From: Comamonadaceae bacterium
GTDB lineage: Bacteria; Pseudomonadota; Gammaproteobacteria; Burkholderiales; Burkholderiaceae_C
Length of the DNA: 64,000 nt
NCBI GenBank assembly: GCA_947479935.1
Contig: CANKBG010000010.1
Coordinates: 18,460-82,459, forward strand
Direction of reading: 5' to 3'
Shown here: positions 1-8,007 of the stretch, one piece after another
Numbering within the stretch: position 1 is the first letter of the stretch
Layout of the letters: every line of letters begins with the position of its first letter
Notes under the pieces: model-generated
Databases searched by the model: none
Told to the model about the DNA's origin: nothing
What the model saw: only the letters and a program-made list of their open reading frames with translations
Position numbers and translations under genes: made by a program

Positions 1-829
1 GGCCGAAACCTGTAATCACTTCATCAAAAATGAGCAAGATACCGTGCTTGTTGCAAATTTCGCGCAAGCGTTTTAAGTAGCCCTTGGGCGGCAGATACCA
101 ACCTGCCGAACCTGCCACAGGTTCCACAATGATGGCGGCCACGTTGCTCGGGTCGTGCAAAGCCAAAATGCGCCCCTCCAACTCGAGCAAAGGATCTTCT
201 TGCCAAACCGGTTCTTCGTTGTGAATGTAGGCGTGGTTGACTGGGTCGTGAATGAATCGCATGTGGTCTACACGCGGCAACAATTGTGCGCCGTAAACTT
301 TTCGGTTGGCGGGCAAGCCCCCCACACTCATGCCGCCAAAGTTGACCCCGTGATAGCCTTTTTCGCGGCCAATGAACACATTGCGGTGGCCTTCCCCTCT
401 GGCGCGGTGATAAGCCAAAGCCACTTTCAAGGATGTGTCTGCCGCTTCAGAGCCAGAATTGCAAAACAGCACCTTGTTGAGATCGCCCGGGCACATGTCG
501 GCAATAAGTTGGGCGGCTTCAAACGCTTGGTCATTGCTAATTTGAAACGCTGTGGCGTAGTCCAGTGTGTCAAGTTGCTTTTTAATGGCTTCTGCAATGG
601 GCCGTCGGTTGTGACCCGCACCCACACACCACAAGCTAGAAATGCCATCAATCACTTGTCGGCCATCATGGGTGGTAAAGTGAATTCCCTCGGCAGCCAC
701 AATGACCCGCGGGTCTTTTTTGAAATGGCGATTGGCCGTGTACGGCAACCACTGGTGGTCCATGTTGAAAGTGGCCGCAGGGGTGCTGGCTGGTTTCATA
801 GAGGAGACGGGAGATTCTAAAAGTGCCAT
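1..829 (-). CDS. Omega-amino acid:pyruvate aminotransferase, class III (partial, C-terminus beyond window)
   Basis: PLP-dependent transaminase that probably moves the amino group of beta-alanine or another omega-amino acid to pyruvate. Only the first 276 residues are inside the window; the reading frame is open to base 1. Translating the minus strand from the ATG at 829 gives the fold-type I class III landmarks: SGSEAADTSLKVALAYHR (cofactor phosphate region, about residues 118-135) and IFDEVITGFG at the window edge, which carries the Asp that contacts the PLP pyridine nitrogen. The catalytic Lys would lie in the missing part. It is transcribed away from purU. The wording around these motifs resembles beta-alanine:pyruvate transaminases of pseudomonads and Burkholderiales, but exact substrate is inferred. 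Confidence 0.85.
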   Translation of the reverse strand, partial: MALLESPVSSMKPASTPAATFNMDHQWLPYTANRHFKKDPRVIVAAEGIHFTTHDGRQVIDGISSLWCVGAGHNRRPIAEAIKKQLDTLDYATAFQISNDQAFEAAQLIADMCPGDLNKVLFCNSGSEAADTSLKVALAYHRARGEGHRNVFIGREKGYHGVNFGGMSVGGLPANRKVYGAQLLPRVDHMRFIHDPVNHAYIHNEEPVWQEDPLLELEGRILALHDPSNVAAIIVEPVAGSAGWYLPPKGYLKRLREICNKHGILLIFDEVITGFG

Positions 830-1011
830 GAATGTGCCTTTGAGCTTCTAGCAAGCATTAAGTTCGAGCCTCAGTGTAAATTGACCCACGCTGGATCGCA
901 ATGACTATTTGAGCTGCCATTACAGAAAGTCACGACTGTTTTGACCTTTGATTTAGCATTGAAAGCGCCTAGGTTCAGAACTTTGCGGCCTTCCCTGCCA
1001 CAATATCGTCT

Positions 1012-1860
1012 ATGAATCATGCCTACATTTTGACGCTTTCCTGCCCTGACAGAACGGGCATTGTGCACGCTGTTTCTGGATTTTTACTGGAGCGCGGCGG
1101 CAACATTGAAGAAGCCGCCCAATACAACGACCACGCCACAGGCCTGTTTTTCATGCGGGTTCAGTTTGCCTGCGACCCAGTGAACGCCGACGAGCTGCGT
1201 AGCCAGTTAAGTGATTTTGCAGCCCGCTTCCAAATGACGTGGAATTTGCACAGCACCACCCAGCCCATGCGCACTGTCATTTTGGTCAGCAAAGAAGGGC
1301 ACTGCCTGAACGATTTGTTGTTTCGCTGGAAAAGTGGCTTGCTGCCTGTCGACATTCGCGCCATTGTGAGCAACCACCGCGAGTTTTATCAATTGGCGGC
1401 CAGCTACAACGTGCCGTTCCACCACATCCCCGTGACAGCCGCCACCAAAGACCAAGCCGAAGCCAAGCAATACGACATCATTCAGTCTGAAGGCGCCGAG
1501 CTGGTGGTTTTGGCCCGTTACATGCAAATTTTGTCAAACGACTTGTGCCGCAAATTGTCGGGCCGTGCCATCAACATCCACCACTCGTTCTTGCCCAGCT
1601 TCAAAGGCGCCAAGCCCTACTACCAAGCGCATGACCGCGGTGTCAAACTGATTGGTGCCACCGCCCACTATGTCACGGCGGACCTGGACGAAGGCCCCAT
1701 CATTGAACAAGATGTGGCGCGTGTAGACCACTCCAAAACAGTGGACGACCTCACCACGCAAGGCCGCGACACCGAAAGCCAAGTGTTGGCGCGCGCAGTC
1801 AAGTGGCACAGCGAGCATCGGGTCCTTTTGAATGGCCACAAAACGGTCATCTTCAAGTAA
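1012..1860 (+). CDS. purU: Formyltetrahydrofolate deformylase PurU
   Basis: Hydrolyses 10-formyl-tetrahydrofolate to formate and tetrahydrofolate, balancing one-carbon pools in the cytoplasm. The 282-residue protein has an N-terminal ACT domain (about 1-80, with SCPDRTGIVHAVSGFL) and a formyltransferase-type catalytic domain. The catalytic region shows INIHHSFLPSFKGAKPY and GATAHYVTADLDEGPIIEQD, holding the Asn, His and Asp expected in this family. Length matches the family. It is divergent from the aminotransferase and is followed after 34 bases by the glcD-like gene on the same strand, so the two may be co-transcribed. Confidence 0.95.
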   Translation: MNHAYILTLSCPDRTGIVHAVSGFLLERGGNIEEAAQYNDHATGLFFMRVQFACDPVNADELRSQLSDFAARFQMTWNLHSTTQPMRTVILVSKEGHCLNDLLFRWKSGLLPVDIRAIVSNHREFYQLAASYNVPFHHIPVTAATKDQAEAKQYDIIQSEGAELVVLARYMQILSNDLCRKLSGRAINIHHSFLPSFKGAKPYYQAHDRGVKLIGATAHYVTADLDEGPIIEQDVARVDHSKTVDDLTTQGRDTESQVLARAVKWHSEHRVLLNGHKTVIFK

Positions 1861-1894
1861 ATTTGAATTTGCTTTTCAATTAGAAAGCTTCGAC

Positions 1895-3388
1895 ATGAAC
1901 GCCATCACTCACATTGAACCTTTGTCGCGCGCCGATCGGCAAGCGCAAGTGGTGCAAGCCTTGAGCGCGGTCCTACCTTCCCATGCTTTGCTCTACACGC
2001 TGGAAGATACGGTGCCTTATGAGTGTGATGGTTTGACGGCTTACCGTGAGCGACCTTTGGTGGTGGTCTTGCCAGAAACAGAAGTTCAAGTTCAAGCTGT
2101 TTTAACAACTTGCCACGCGTTGGCTGTGCCGGTCGTGGCCAGAGGTGCTGGCACGGGTTTGTCGGGCGGCGCCATGCCCCACAAATTGGGCGTTACTTTG
2201 TCGATGGCCAAGTTCAACCAAATTCTGAAAATCGATACCACGGCCCGCACTGCAGTGGTTCAATGCGGTGTGCGCAACCTGGCCATTTCAGAAGCGGCAT
2301 CGCCCCATGGCCTGTATTACGCACCTGACCCCTCCAGCCAAATTGCCTGCACCATTGGTGGCAACGTGGCAGAAAATTCAGGCGGTGTGCATTGCCTGAA
2401 ATACGGCCTCACTTTGCACAATGTGTTGAAAGTGAAAGGCTTCACAATCGAAGGTGATGCCATTACTTTTGGCAGCGATGCCTTAGACACTTCGGGCTTT
2501 GATTTGCTCTCCGTGTTGGTGGGCAGCGAAGGCATGCTGGCCATTACCACCGAAGTGACGGTGAAGTTGGTGCCCAAGCCGCAATTGGCGCGGTGCATCA
2601 TGGCCAGCTTTGATGACATTCGCAAAGCAGGCGACGCTGTGGCGGCGGTCATTGCGGCAGGTATTATTCCCGCGGGTTTAGAGATGATGGACAAGCCCAT
2701 GACGGCGGCTGTGGAAGATTTTGTTCACGCCGGCTATGACTTGAATGCCGCCGCCATTTTGCTTTGCGAAAGCGACGGCACGCCCGAAGAAGTTGAAGAA
2801 GAAATTGGTCGCATGATCGACGTTTTGCGCAACTGCGGCGCCACTGCCATTGCAGTAAGCAAAGACGAAGCTGAGCGCTTGCGCTTTTGGAGTGGCCGCA
2901 AAAATGCGTTTCCTGCATCCGGCCGCATCAGCCCCGATTACATGTGCATGGACTCCACCATTCCGCGCAAACGCTTGGCCGATATTTTGTTGGCCATTGC
3001 TGAAATGGAAAAGAAGTACCAACTGCGTTGCGCCAACGTCTTTCACGCCGGCGATGGCAACTTGCATCCTCTCATTTTGTTTGATGCCAATGATCCAGAC
3101 CAAATGCACCGCTGCGAATTGTTTGGTGCTGATATTTTGGAAACCAGTGTGGCCATGGGCGGTACCGTTACAGGCGAACATGGCGTCGGCATTGAAAAAC
3201 TCAACAGCATGTGCGTGCAATTTTCAACCGAAGAAAACGCGCAAATGTTTGCTTTGAAAAAGGCCTTTGACCCGCTGGGTTTGCTCAACCCTGGCAAAGT
3301 CATACCCACCCACAACCGCTGCGCCGAATACGGCAAGATGTTGGTTCGTGGTGGCAAAATTTCACACCCTGATTTGCCGCGCTTTTAG
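1895..3388 (+). CDS. glcD: FAD-linked oxidase, GlcD-type (glycolate oxidase subunit D-like)
   Basis: Flavoprotein that oxidises a 2-hydroxy acid, in the family of the glycolate oxidase D subunit and D-lactate dehydrogenases. The PCMH-type FAD-binding domain carries RGAGTGLSGGAMPHKLG near the N-terminus, and the C-terminal FAD_oxidase_C domain carries NVFHAGDGNLHPLILFD and GEHGVGIEKL. The tail CAEYGKMLVRGGKISHPDLP looks like Burkholderiales GlcD. The frame is open upstream to 1832, but that would overlap purU, so the ATG at 1895 (497 aa) was chosen. The usual partners glcE and glcF are not next to it: the next gene is yggS on the other strand, 14 bases away. Substrate is therefore uncertain; D-lactate is an alternative. 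Confidence 0.85.
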   Translation: MNAITHIEPLSRADRQAQVVQALSAVLPSHALLYTLEDTVPYECDGLTAYRERPLVVVLPETEVQVQAVLTTCHALAVPVVARGAGTGLSGGAMPHKLGVTLSMAKFNQILKIDTTARTAVVQCGVRNLAISEAASPHGLYYAPDPSSQIACTIGGNVAENSGGVHCLKYGLTLHNVLKVKGFTIEGDAITFGSDALDTSGFDLLSVLVGSEGMLAITTEVTVKLVPKPQLARCIMASFDDIRKAGDAVAAVIAAGIIPAGLEMMDKPMTAAVEDFVHAGYDLNAAAILLCESDGTPEEVEEEIGRMIDVLRNCGATAIAVSKDEAERLRFWSGRKNAFPASGRISPDYMCMDSTIPRKRLADILLAIAEMEKKYQLRCANVFHAGDGNLHPLILFDANDPDQMHRCELFGADILETSVAMGGTVTGEHGVGIEKLNSMCVQFSTEENAQMFALKKAFDPLGLLNPGKVIPTHNRCAEYGKMLVRGGKISHPDLPRF

Positions 3389-3402
3389 TCGGCAGGCATT
3401 TT

Positions 3403-4086
3403 CTATCGCTGGCCAAATATGGCCGTGCCGACACGCACGCAGGTACTGCCCTCGGCAATAGCCGCTTCTAAATCAGCGGTCATGCCCATGGACAAGGTGT
3501 CCACATTCAGTCCCGCATTTTTTAAACTTTCAAACAATAACTTTGCTTGATGATGAACGGCCCTGGTAGCCGCTTCGTTAGGTGCGGGTTCAGGAATGGT
3601 CATGATGCCGCGGAGGTGGAGGTGCGGCAACTTGGCAACCGCATGCGCCAGCGCCAAGAGTTCTTGAGATTCAACGCCAGACTTGTTGTTTCCACCATCG
3701 ACATTCACTTGCAAACAAACTTGCAGTGGCGGCAAATTGCCAGGCCGCTGCGCCGATAGACGCTCTGCAATTTTCAGCCGATCGATGCTATGTACCCACG
3801 CAAAATTTTCCGCCACTAATTTGGTTTTGTTACTTTGCACCGGCCCAATGCAATGCCATTCCAACGGCAAATGAGCCAATAAAGCGATCTTTTCTACACC
3901 TTCTTGAATGTAGTTTTCACCAAACGCCAGCTGCCCTGCCGCATAAGCATCTTGCACCGCTTGGGCTGGCATGGTTTTGGATACCGCCAACAGTTTGACA
4001 GCGTTTGCATCTCGGTCTACGGCTTCGCATGCAAGCTTTATTCGCTTGCGGACTTTCTCAAGATGGGTTGAAACTGAGGTGCTCAT
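3403..4086 (-). CDS. yggS: Pyridoxal phosphate homeostasis protein YggS/PROSC
   Basis: Cytoplasmic PLP-binding protein of the YggS/PROSC family that buffers free PLP and supports amino-acid and vitamin B6 balance; no catalytic activity is established for the family. The 227-residue product has the PLP-lysine motif LLAVSKTMPA (about residues 30-39), FGENYIQEG, the IGPVQSNK stretch and the C-terminal phosphate-binding region LSMGMTADLEAAIAEG, then VRVGTAIFGQR. The frame is open for another 59 codons upstream, but family length and the alignment start favour the ATG at 4086. It is divergent from the PilT-type gene, a neighbour pair common in proteobacteria, and the start regions lie only about 40 bases apart. 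Confidence 0.93.
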   Translation of the reverse strand: MSTSVSTHLEKVRKRIKLACEAVDRDANAVKLLAVSKTMPAQAVQDAYAAGQLAFGENYIQEGVEKIALLAHLPLEWHCIGPVQSNKTKLVAENFAWVHSIDRLKIAERLSAQRPGNLPPLQVCLQVNVDGGNNKSGVESQELLALAHAVAKLPHLHLRGIMTIPEPAPNEAATRAVHHQAKLLFESLKNAGLNVDTLSMGMTADLEAAIAEGSTCVRVGTAIFGQR

Positions 4087-4126
4087 GGCAGAGAGGTTAC
4101 CAAATCTCAGAGACGAAAGGAAATTC

Positions 4127-5251
4127 ATGGTGTGGCTGGAGATCTTGCGCTTGGCGCGAAGCATGGGCGCATCGGACGTGCATTTGTCGACGGGTGAGGC
4201 GCCCTGGTTGCGCGTGGACGGCCGCATGCAAAGGATGACGAGCTTGGACTTTCCTGCCTTCACGGGTCCTCTAAGGGCTCTGGATGTGCTGAAAATAATT
4301 GAGCAATTGCAAATTCAAACTTCTAATGCAGATGAATTTGTGTTGAATTCAAGTCGCAACGCCCGCTACAACAACCTTGATTTTGCAGTCTCGTTGCCAA
4401 AGTTAGGCCGATTCCGTGTGAACGCATTTAAGCAAGCTCGCGGCCCTGCACTGGCGATGCGCTTAATTTCTGACAGCACACCCCACTTAGACCAGCTGCT
4501 GGCACCGAGTTGCGTTCGGTCCTGGGGCAGTCAATCACATGGCTTGGTTTTGATCACAGGCCCAACGGGTAGCGGCAAGTCCACTTTGTTAGCAGCCTTG
4601 GTACAAGACATCAACGCTCGCCGTGAAGGCCATATCTTGACTTTGGAAGACCCCATTGAGTTCGTTCACACCGCCAATCAATGCCTGATTCACCAGCGAG
4701 AAGTGGGGCGAGACACACCCGACTTTGAATCTGGCCTGCGTGCAGGCTTGCGTGAAGACCCTGATGTCATTTTGGTCGGAGAAATGCGCGATACCGCCAC
4801 CATCAGGTTAGCCTTGACCGCCGCAGAAACAGGGCATTTGGTGTTGTCCACTTTGCACACGGCCAGCGCGCCGCAAGCCATTGACCGATTGGTGGACGCA
4901 TTTCCTGCCAGTGAAAAAGAAGGGGTGCGCGCTTTGCTTGCAGAAAGCTTGATTGCAGTTTTGGCGCAAACACTGTGCCCTGCCAAGGGCGGTGCAGGTC
5001 GGGTGGCGGCACACGAAATCATGGTGGGCACGCCTGCTGTGAAAAATCTCATTCGAGAGGGCAAAGTGAGCCAACTTTATTCTTTGCTGCAAACAGGTCA
5101 GGCCGTGGGCATGCAAACCTTAGACCAAAGCCTGCTGCACCTCTATCGGGCTGAGAAAATTTCGGCGGCTACTTTGCAACTTTTGAGCAAATACCCTCAA
5201 AATCTAAATCTGGTGGACAATCTCAAACCTGAACGGTCCGCAACCCTTTGA
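4127..5251 (+). CDS. pilT: Type IV pilus retraction ATPase, PilT family
   Basis: Hexameric cytoplasmic ATPase that powers pilus retraction for twitching or DNA uptake. The 374-residue protein has the N-terminal SDVHLSTGEAPWLRVDG segment, Walker A GPTGSGKST (about 145-153), the Asp box LTLEDPIEFVH, Walker B DPDVILVGEMRD and the His box TGHLVLSTLHTASAPQAIDR. The ATG at 4127 was chosen because AAAGGA sits 5 bases upstream and because it places ASDVHLS at the position usual for PilT; an in-frame ATG at 4085 would overlap the yggS start. A second retraction ATPase (pilU) often follows pilT but is absent here; the next gene is a dehydrogenase. PilT versus PilU cannot be settled by eye. Confidence 0.88.
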   Translation: MVWLEILRLARSMGASDVHLSTGEAPWLRVDGRMQRMTSLDFPAFTGPLRALDVLKIIEQLQIQTSNADEFVLNSSRNARYNNLDFAVSLPKLGRFRVNAFKQARGPALAMRLISDSTPHLDQLLAPSCVRSWGSQSHGLVLITGPTGSGKSTLLAALVQDINARREGHILTLEDPIEFVHTANQCLIHQREVGRDTPDFESGLRAGLREDPDVILVGEMRDTATIRLALTAAETGHLVLSTLHTASAPQAIDRLVDAFPASEKEGVRALLAESLIAVLAQTLCPAKGGAGRVAAHEIMVGTPAVKNLIREGKVSQLYSLLQTGQAVGMQTLDQSLLHLYRAEKISAATLQLLSKYPQNLNLVDNLKPERSATL

Positions 5252-5301
5252 CCTTCACCACCACCCTAATTTCTTCAACTCAAACTCAAACGCAGAACAA
5301 C

Positions 5302-6216
5302 ATGAGCAGCCTGAACGCAAAAACCTACGAATCCGCTCCTTCACAACACGTGGCCTTTTTGGGCTTGGGTGTGATGGGCTACCCCATGGCAGGCCACCTG
5401 GCCCGCGCAGGCCACGCCGTGACGGTCTACAACCGAAGTGCCGCCAAAGCAGCCGCATGGTGCCAAGAATTTGCCGACACAAAACAACCGGCCCATGCGC
5501 CCACACCCCGTGAAGCTGTGCAAAATGCGGACATCGTGTTTTGCTGCGTGGGCAACGACGAGGATTTGCGCGCAGTGGTCTTAGGCGCCGATGGCGCTTT
5601 TGCAGGCATGAAAAAGGGCGCTATTTTTGTCGATCACACCACAGCCTCTGCCAATGTGGCTCGCGAGTTGTATGCGGCCGCCAAAGCGCAAGGCTTGAAT
5701 TTCATTGATGCGCCAGTTTCTGGCGGTCAAGGCGGCGCTCAAAATGGTTTACTCACCGTCATGTGCGGCGGCGATGATGCTTTTTTCAAAGCCACCCAAC
5801 CTGCCGCCATGGCCTTCTCTCGTGCCTACACACTGATGGGTGAATCGGGTGCGGGGCAGCTCACCAAAATGGTCAACCAAGTTTGCATTGCCGGCTTGTT
5901 ACAAGGTTTGTCTGAAGCGGTTGCCTTTGGACAAAAAGCAGGGCTCGACATGAACCTGGTGCTCGATGTGATTGGCAAAGGCGCTGCACAAAGCTGGCAA
6001 ATGGACAACCGCGGCAAAACCATGGTGGCCGACAAATTCGATTTTGGCTTTGCCGTCGATTGGATGCGCAAAGATTTAGGCTTGGTCATGGACGAGGCCA
6101 AGCGAAATGGCGCTCGCCTTCCAGTGACCGCCTTGGTTGATCAGTTTTATGCCGACGTACAGCAAATGGGCGGCAAGCGCTGGGACACGTCTAGTCTGAT
6201 CAAGCGTCTGGGTTAA
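5302..6216 (+). CDS. NAD(P)-dependent oxidoreductase, 3-hydroxyisobutyrate dehydrogenase family
   Basis: Beta-hydroxyacid dehydrogenase of the 3-hydroxyisobutyrate / tartronate-semialdehyde reductase type. The 304-residue protein has the Rossmann motif FLGLGVMGYPMAGHLARAGH, the substrate-binding signature DAPVSGGQGGAQNGLLTVMCG and the catalytic lysine region LTKMVNQ, followed by the all-helical C-terminal domain. A TTG at 5248 overlapping the pilT stop could extend the protein by 18 low-complexity residues, but the ATG at 5302 fits family length. Substrate cannot be told from sequence alone. It lies 50 bases after pilT on the same strand and converges with the dolP-like gene only 4 bases away. 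Confidence 0.88.
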   Translation: MSSLNAKTYESAPSQHVAFLGLGVMGYPMAGHLARAGHAVTVYNRSAAKAAAWCQEFADTKQPAHAPTPREAVQNADIVFCCVGNDEDLRAVVLGADGAFAGMKKGAIFVDHTTASANVARELYAAAKAQGLNFIDAPVSGGQGGAQNGLLTVMCGGDDAFFKATQPAAMAFSRAYTLMGESGAGQLTKMVNQVCIAGLLQGLSEAVAFGQKAGLDMNLVLDVIGKGAAQSWQMDNRGKTMVADKFDFGFAVDWMRKDLGLVMDEAKRNGARLPVTALVDQFYADVQQMGGKRWDTSSLIKRLG

Positions 6217-6220
6217 GGTT

Positions 6221-6871
6221 TTAAATCTTAGGCTGAGCTTGTGGCGACAAGGGTTGAGCGCTGATGCGCTTCAACTCTTCTTCGGTAATGGTGTCGAACA
6301 CACGTACTACCTTCACCACGCCACTCACGCCGCCACTGCTGGCAATCTCTGTGGCGCGTTGCGCTTCACGTGGTGTGACGCGGCCCATCAAATAAACAAT
6401 GCCGCGCTCGGTGATCACCTTGAATGCGTAGGATTGCAAGTCTTTGGCGTCAACCATCAGCGCTTTAATTTGACCTGTGGTGATGGCATCTTTGGAGCGC
6501 TGGGTTAAAGAGCTTGCAGGTTCAATGGCCAAGTCATTGACCACAGCGCTCACGTTTTCTTGGCTCTTTGCCAATCGCTCTGCACGTTCTTTTTCTGCAG
6601 CTGAACTTACCTCGCCGGTTAACAAGACTTTGCGGTTGTAACTGGTGACATTGACGTGGGCGGCATCGCTTAAGTTTTGACGAAGGCCCTGGGCTGTGCG
6701 CAATTCAATGCCCTCGTCCTCTATCTGAGTGCCCGTGGTGCGGCGGTCTATGGCAACCAAGCCACTCATCAACGCACTGCCCACAACCAGTGGCGCACAA
6801 GCCGACAAGCTGCCTAGCAAAGCGCTCGCAGCCAAACCCGAAAGCATCAAACGTTTGAGGTTAAGTTTCAC
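6221..6871 (-). CDS. dolP: BON-domain outer-membrane lipoprotein, DolP (YraP)-like
   Basis: Periplasm-facing lipoprotein of the DolP/YraP type, which in E. coli supports outer-membrane integrity and BAM function. The signal peptide ends in the lipobox LSAC (Cys25), and residue 26 is Ala rather than Asp, in keeping with outer-membrane sorting. Two BON domains follow, with landmarks VNVTSYNRKVLLTGEV and AFKVITERGIVYLMGRV. Length 216 aa is close to the E. coli protein. The start is GTG at 6871, supported by AAAGGA 8 bases upstream; the first ATG would remove the basic n-region of the signal. It is the last gene of yraN-diaA-dolP, an order shared with enterobacteria. Confidence 0.9.
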   Translation of the reverse strand: MKLNLKRLMLSGLAASALLGSLSACAPLVVGSALMSGLVAIDRRTTGTQIEDEGIELRTAQGLRQNLSDAAHVNVTSYNRKVLLTGEVSSAAEKERAERLAKSQENVSAVVNDLAIEPASSLTQRSKDAITTGQIKALMVDAKDLQSYAFKVITERGIVYLMGRVTPREAQRATEIASSGGVSGVVKVVRVFDTITEEELKRISAQPLSPQAQPKI

Positions 6872-6950
6872 TTGAAAATTCCTTTGAAAGCTTTGAAAGT
6901 TTTGGTCTATTTTAATAGGGCATTGCAGGAAAAGAAATACGGTTCATTTT

Positions 6951-7529
6951 CTACACAACCGGGTCTTGATCGCCCATCAATTGGGCGTCCACGCCATCGC
7001 ACAGGCAATGCAAGGCCAATTGTTGCACTTCGCGTATTCGAGCCGCCCGATCGTGCGGAATACCCACATGCACATCTGTTTCACGGAGTGCCTTGGCCAC
7101 GGCACCGCCGCCTTTGCCTGTGAGTGCAATGACGGTCATGTCGCGTTCATGCGCTGCATGCAGGGCCCGCATGAGGCCCTCCTCTTCACCGTTGGCGGTG
7201 AGTAAAAGCAGGACGTCGCCGGCCTGCCCTAAAGCGCGAACTTGTCTGGCCAAACTGGCATAAGCAGGATCGCCTAGGCCTTCATGGCGCAAAGCAAGTG
7301 CCCCTAATTCTGGACGCTCTCGCTCAAAACCACCCACAAACAAACTGGCAAAATATTGCGCCAATGCAGCCGAACTTCCTTCGCCACACACCAAAACCTT
7401 GCCACCACTGGTGACACATGCCATGAGCGCTTGAACGCCCGCATCCAAGGGTTTGGCCAAAGTTTCAGCCGCTTGGTATTGCAGGTCGGCGCTGTCGATG
7501 AAGTGTTGCTGAATGCGCAGTTCTAACAT
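6951..7529 (-). CDS. diaA: SIS-domain protein, DiaA/phosphoheptose isomerase-like
   Basis: SIS-fold protein of 192 residues. In E. coli DiaA, encoded at the same place between yraN and dolP, tetramers bind DnaA and promote timely replication initiation; the close paralogue GmhA is sedoheptulose-7-phosphate isomerase. Visible landmarks are KVLVCGEGSSAALAQYFASL (sugar-phosphate loop), the ERPELGALAL stretch, RALGQAGDVLLLLTANGEE and IPHDRAARIREVQQLALHC near the C-terminus. The ATG at 7529 aligns with the DiaA/GmhA N-terminus; the frame is open further upstream but would run into yraN. Synteny favours DiaA over GmhA. The gene follows yraN after 46 bases. Confidence 0.82.
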   Translation of the reverse strand: MLELRIQQHFIDSADLQYQAAETLAKPLDAGVQALMACVTSGGKVLVCGEGSSAALAQYFASLFVGGFERERPELGALALRHEGLGDPAYASLARQVRALGQAGDVLLLLTANGEEEGLMRALHAAHERDMTVIALTGKGGGAVAKALRETDVHVGIPHDRAARIREVQQLALHCLCDGVDAQLMGDQDPVV

Positions 7530-7575
7530 GGGCTTGATGATACTCGTAGCCGATGCTTTGCAGCCGGTGCTTGGC

Positions 7576-8007
7576 TCAAGATTCAGCATCAAAAGCAGCT
7601 TTCAGCCAAACCATGCCTTCGGGCTCCCAAGCAATCACATCGAACCGGGTGGGAGGGAGCTGCCGTAAGCGCATCAAAAAAAAGCGGGCTGCGAAAATAA
7701 TTCGCTGCTGTTTCCGCATTCCCACACTGGCCAAGGCACCGCCAAACCGACTTAAAGTGCGTTGGCGCACCTCCACAAACACCACCGTGCTGTCTGATTC
7801 TTGCAAAATCAGATCAATTTCTCCGCCACCCCGCCCGGGCGTTCGATAATTGCGCTGTAACAATTGCAGACCTTGTTGTTGCAAATAGCATAGCGCAGCA
7901 TCTTCGGCGGCATCACCCAATTGTTTTGTGGTGGTTAACTTCCTGTGTTTGATGCCTGCTTTGAGACTTGAACTTTTGCGTTGTATTGTTGGACTGAGGA
8001 ACACCAT
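7576..8007 (-). CDS. yraN: UPF0102 family protein YraN (restriction-endonuclease-like fold)
   Basis: Small protein with an endonuclease-like fold; no physiological function is firmly established for the family. The 143 residues include GDAAEDAALCYLQQQG and the metal-site pattern GEIDLI plus VVFVEVRQR, the E-x-D ... E-x-K/R-like signature of the PD-(D/E)XK superfamily. The ATG at 8007 is supported by AAGGTG six bases upstream. That ribosome-binding site lies inside the first codons of rsmI, which is transcribed the other way: the two start codons share base 8007. Operon continues to diaA and dolP. Confidence 0.88.
   Translation of the reverse strand: MVFLSPTIQRKSSSLKAGIKHRKLTTTKQLGDAAEDAALCYLQQQGLQLLQRNYRTPGRGGGEIDLILQESDSTVVFVEVRQRTLSRFGGALASVGMRKQQRIIFAARFFLMRLRQLPPTRFDVIAWEPEGMVWLKAAFDAES

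Noticed and set aside
155..820. Long plus-strand open frame of 221 codons
   Set aside because: It is antisense to the partial class III aminotransferase, whose minus-strand translation has clear family motifs; the plus frame has no recognisable domain.
1832..1894. Longer glcD start at 1832
   Set aside because: It overlaps the purU 3' end and adds a low-complexity Ser/Phe stretch absent from the family.
3547..3998. Several plus-strand open frames across yggS
   Set aside because: Antisense shadows of a well-supported gene; no domains.
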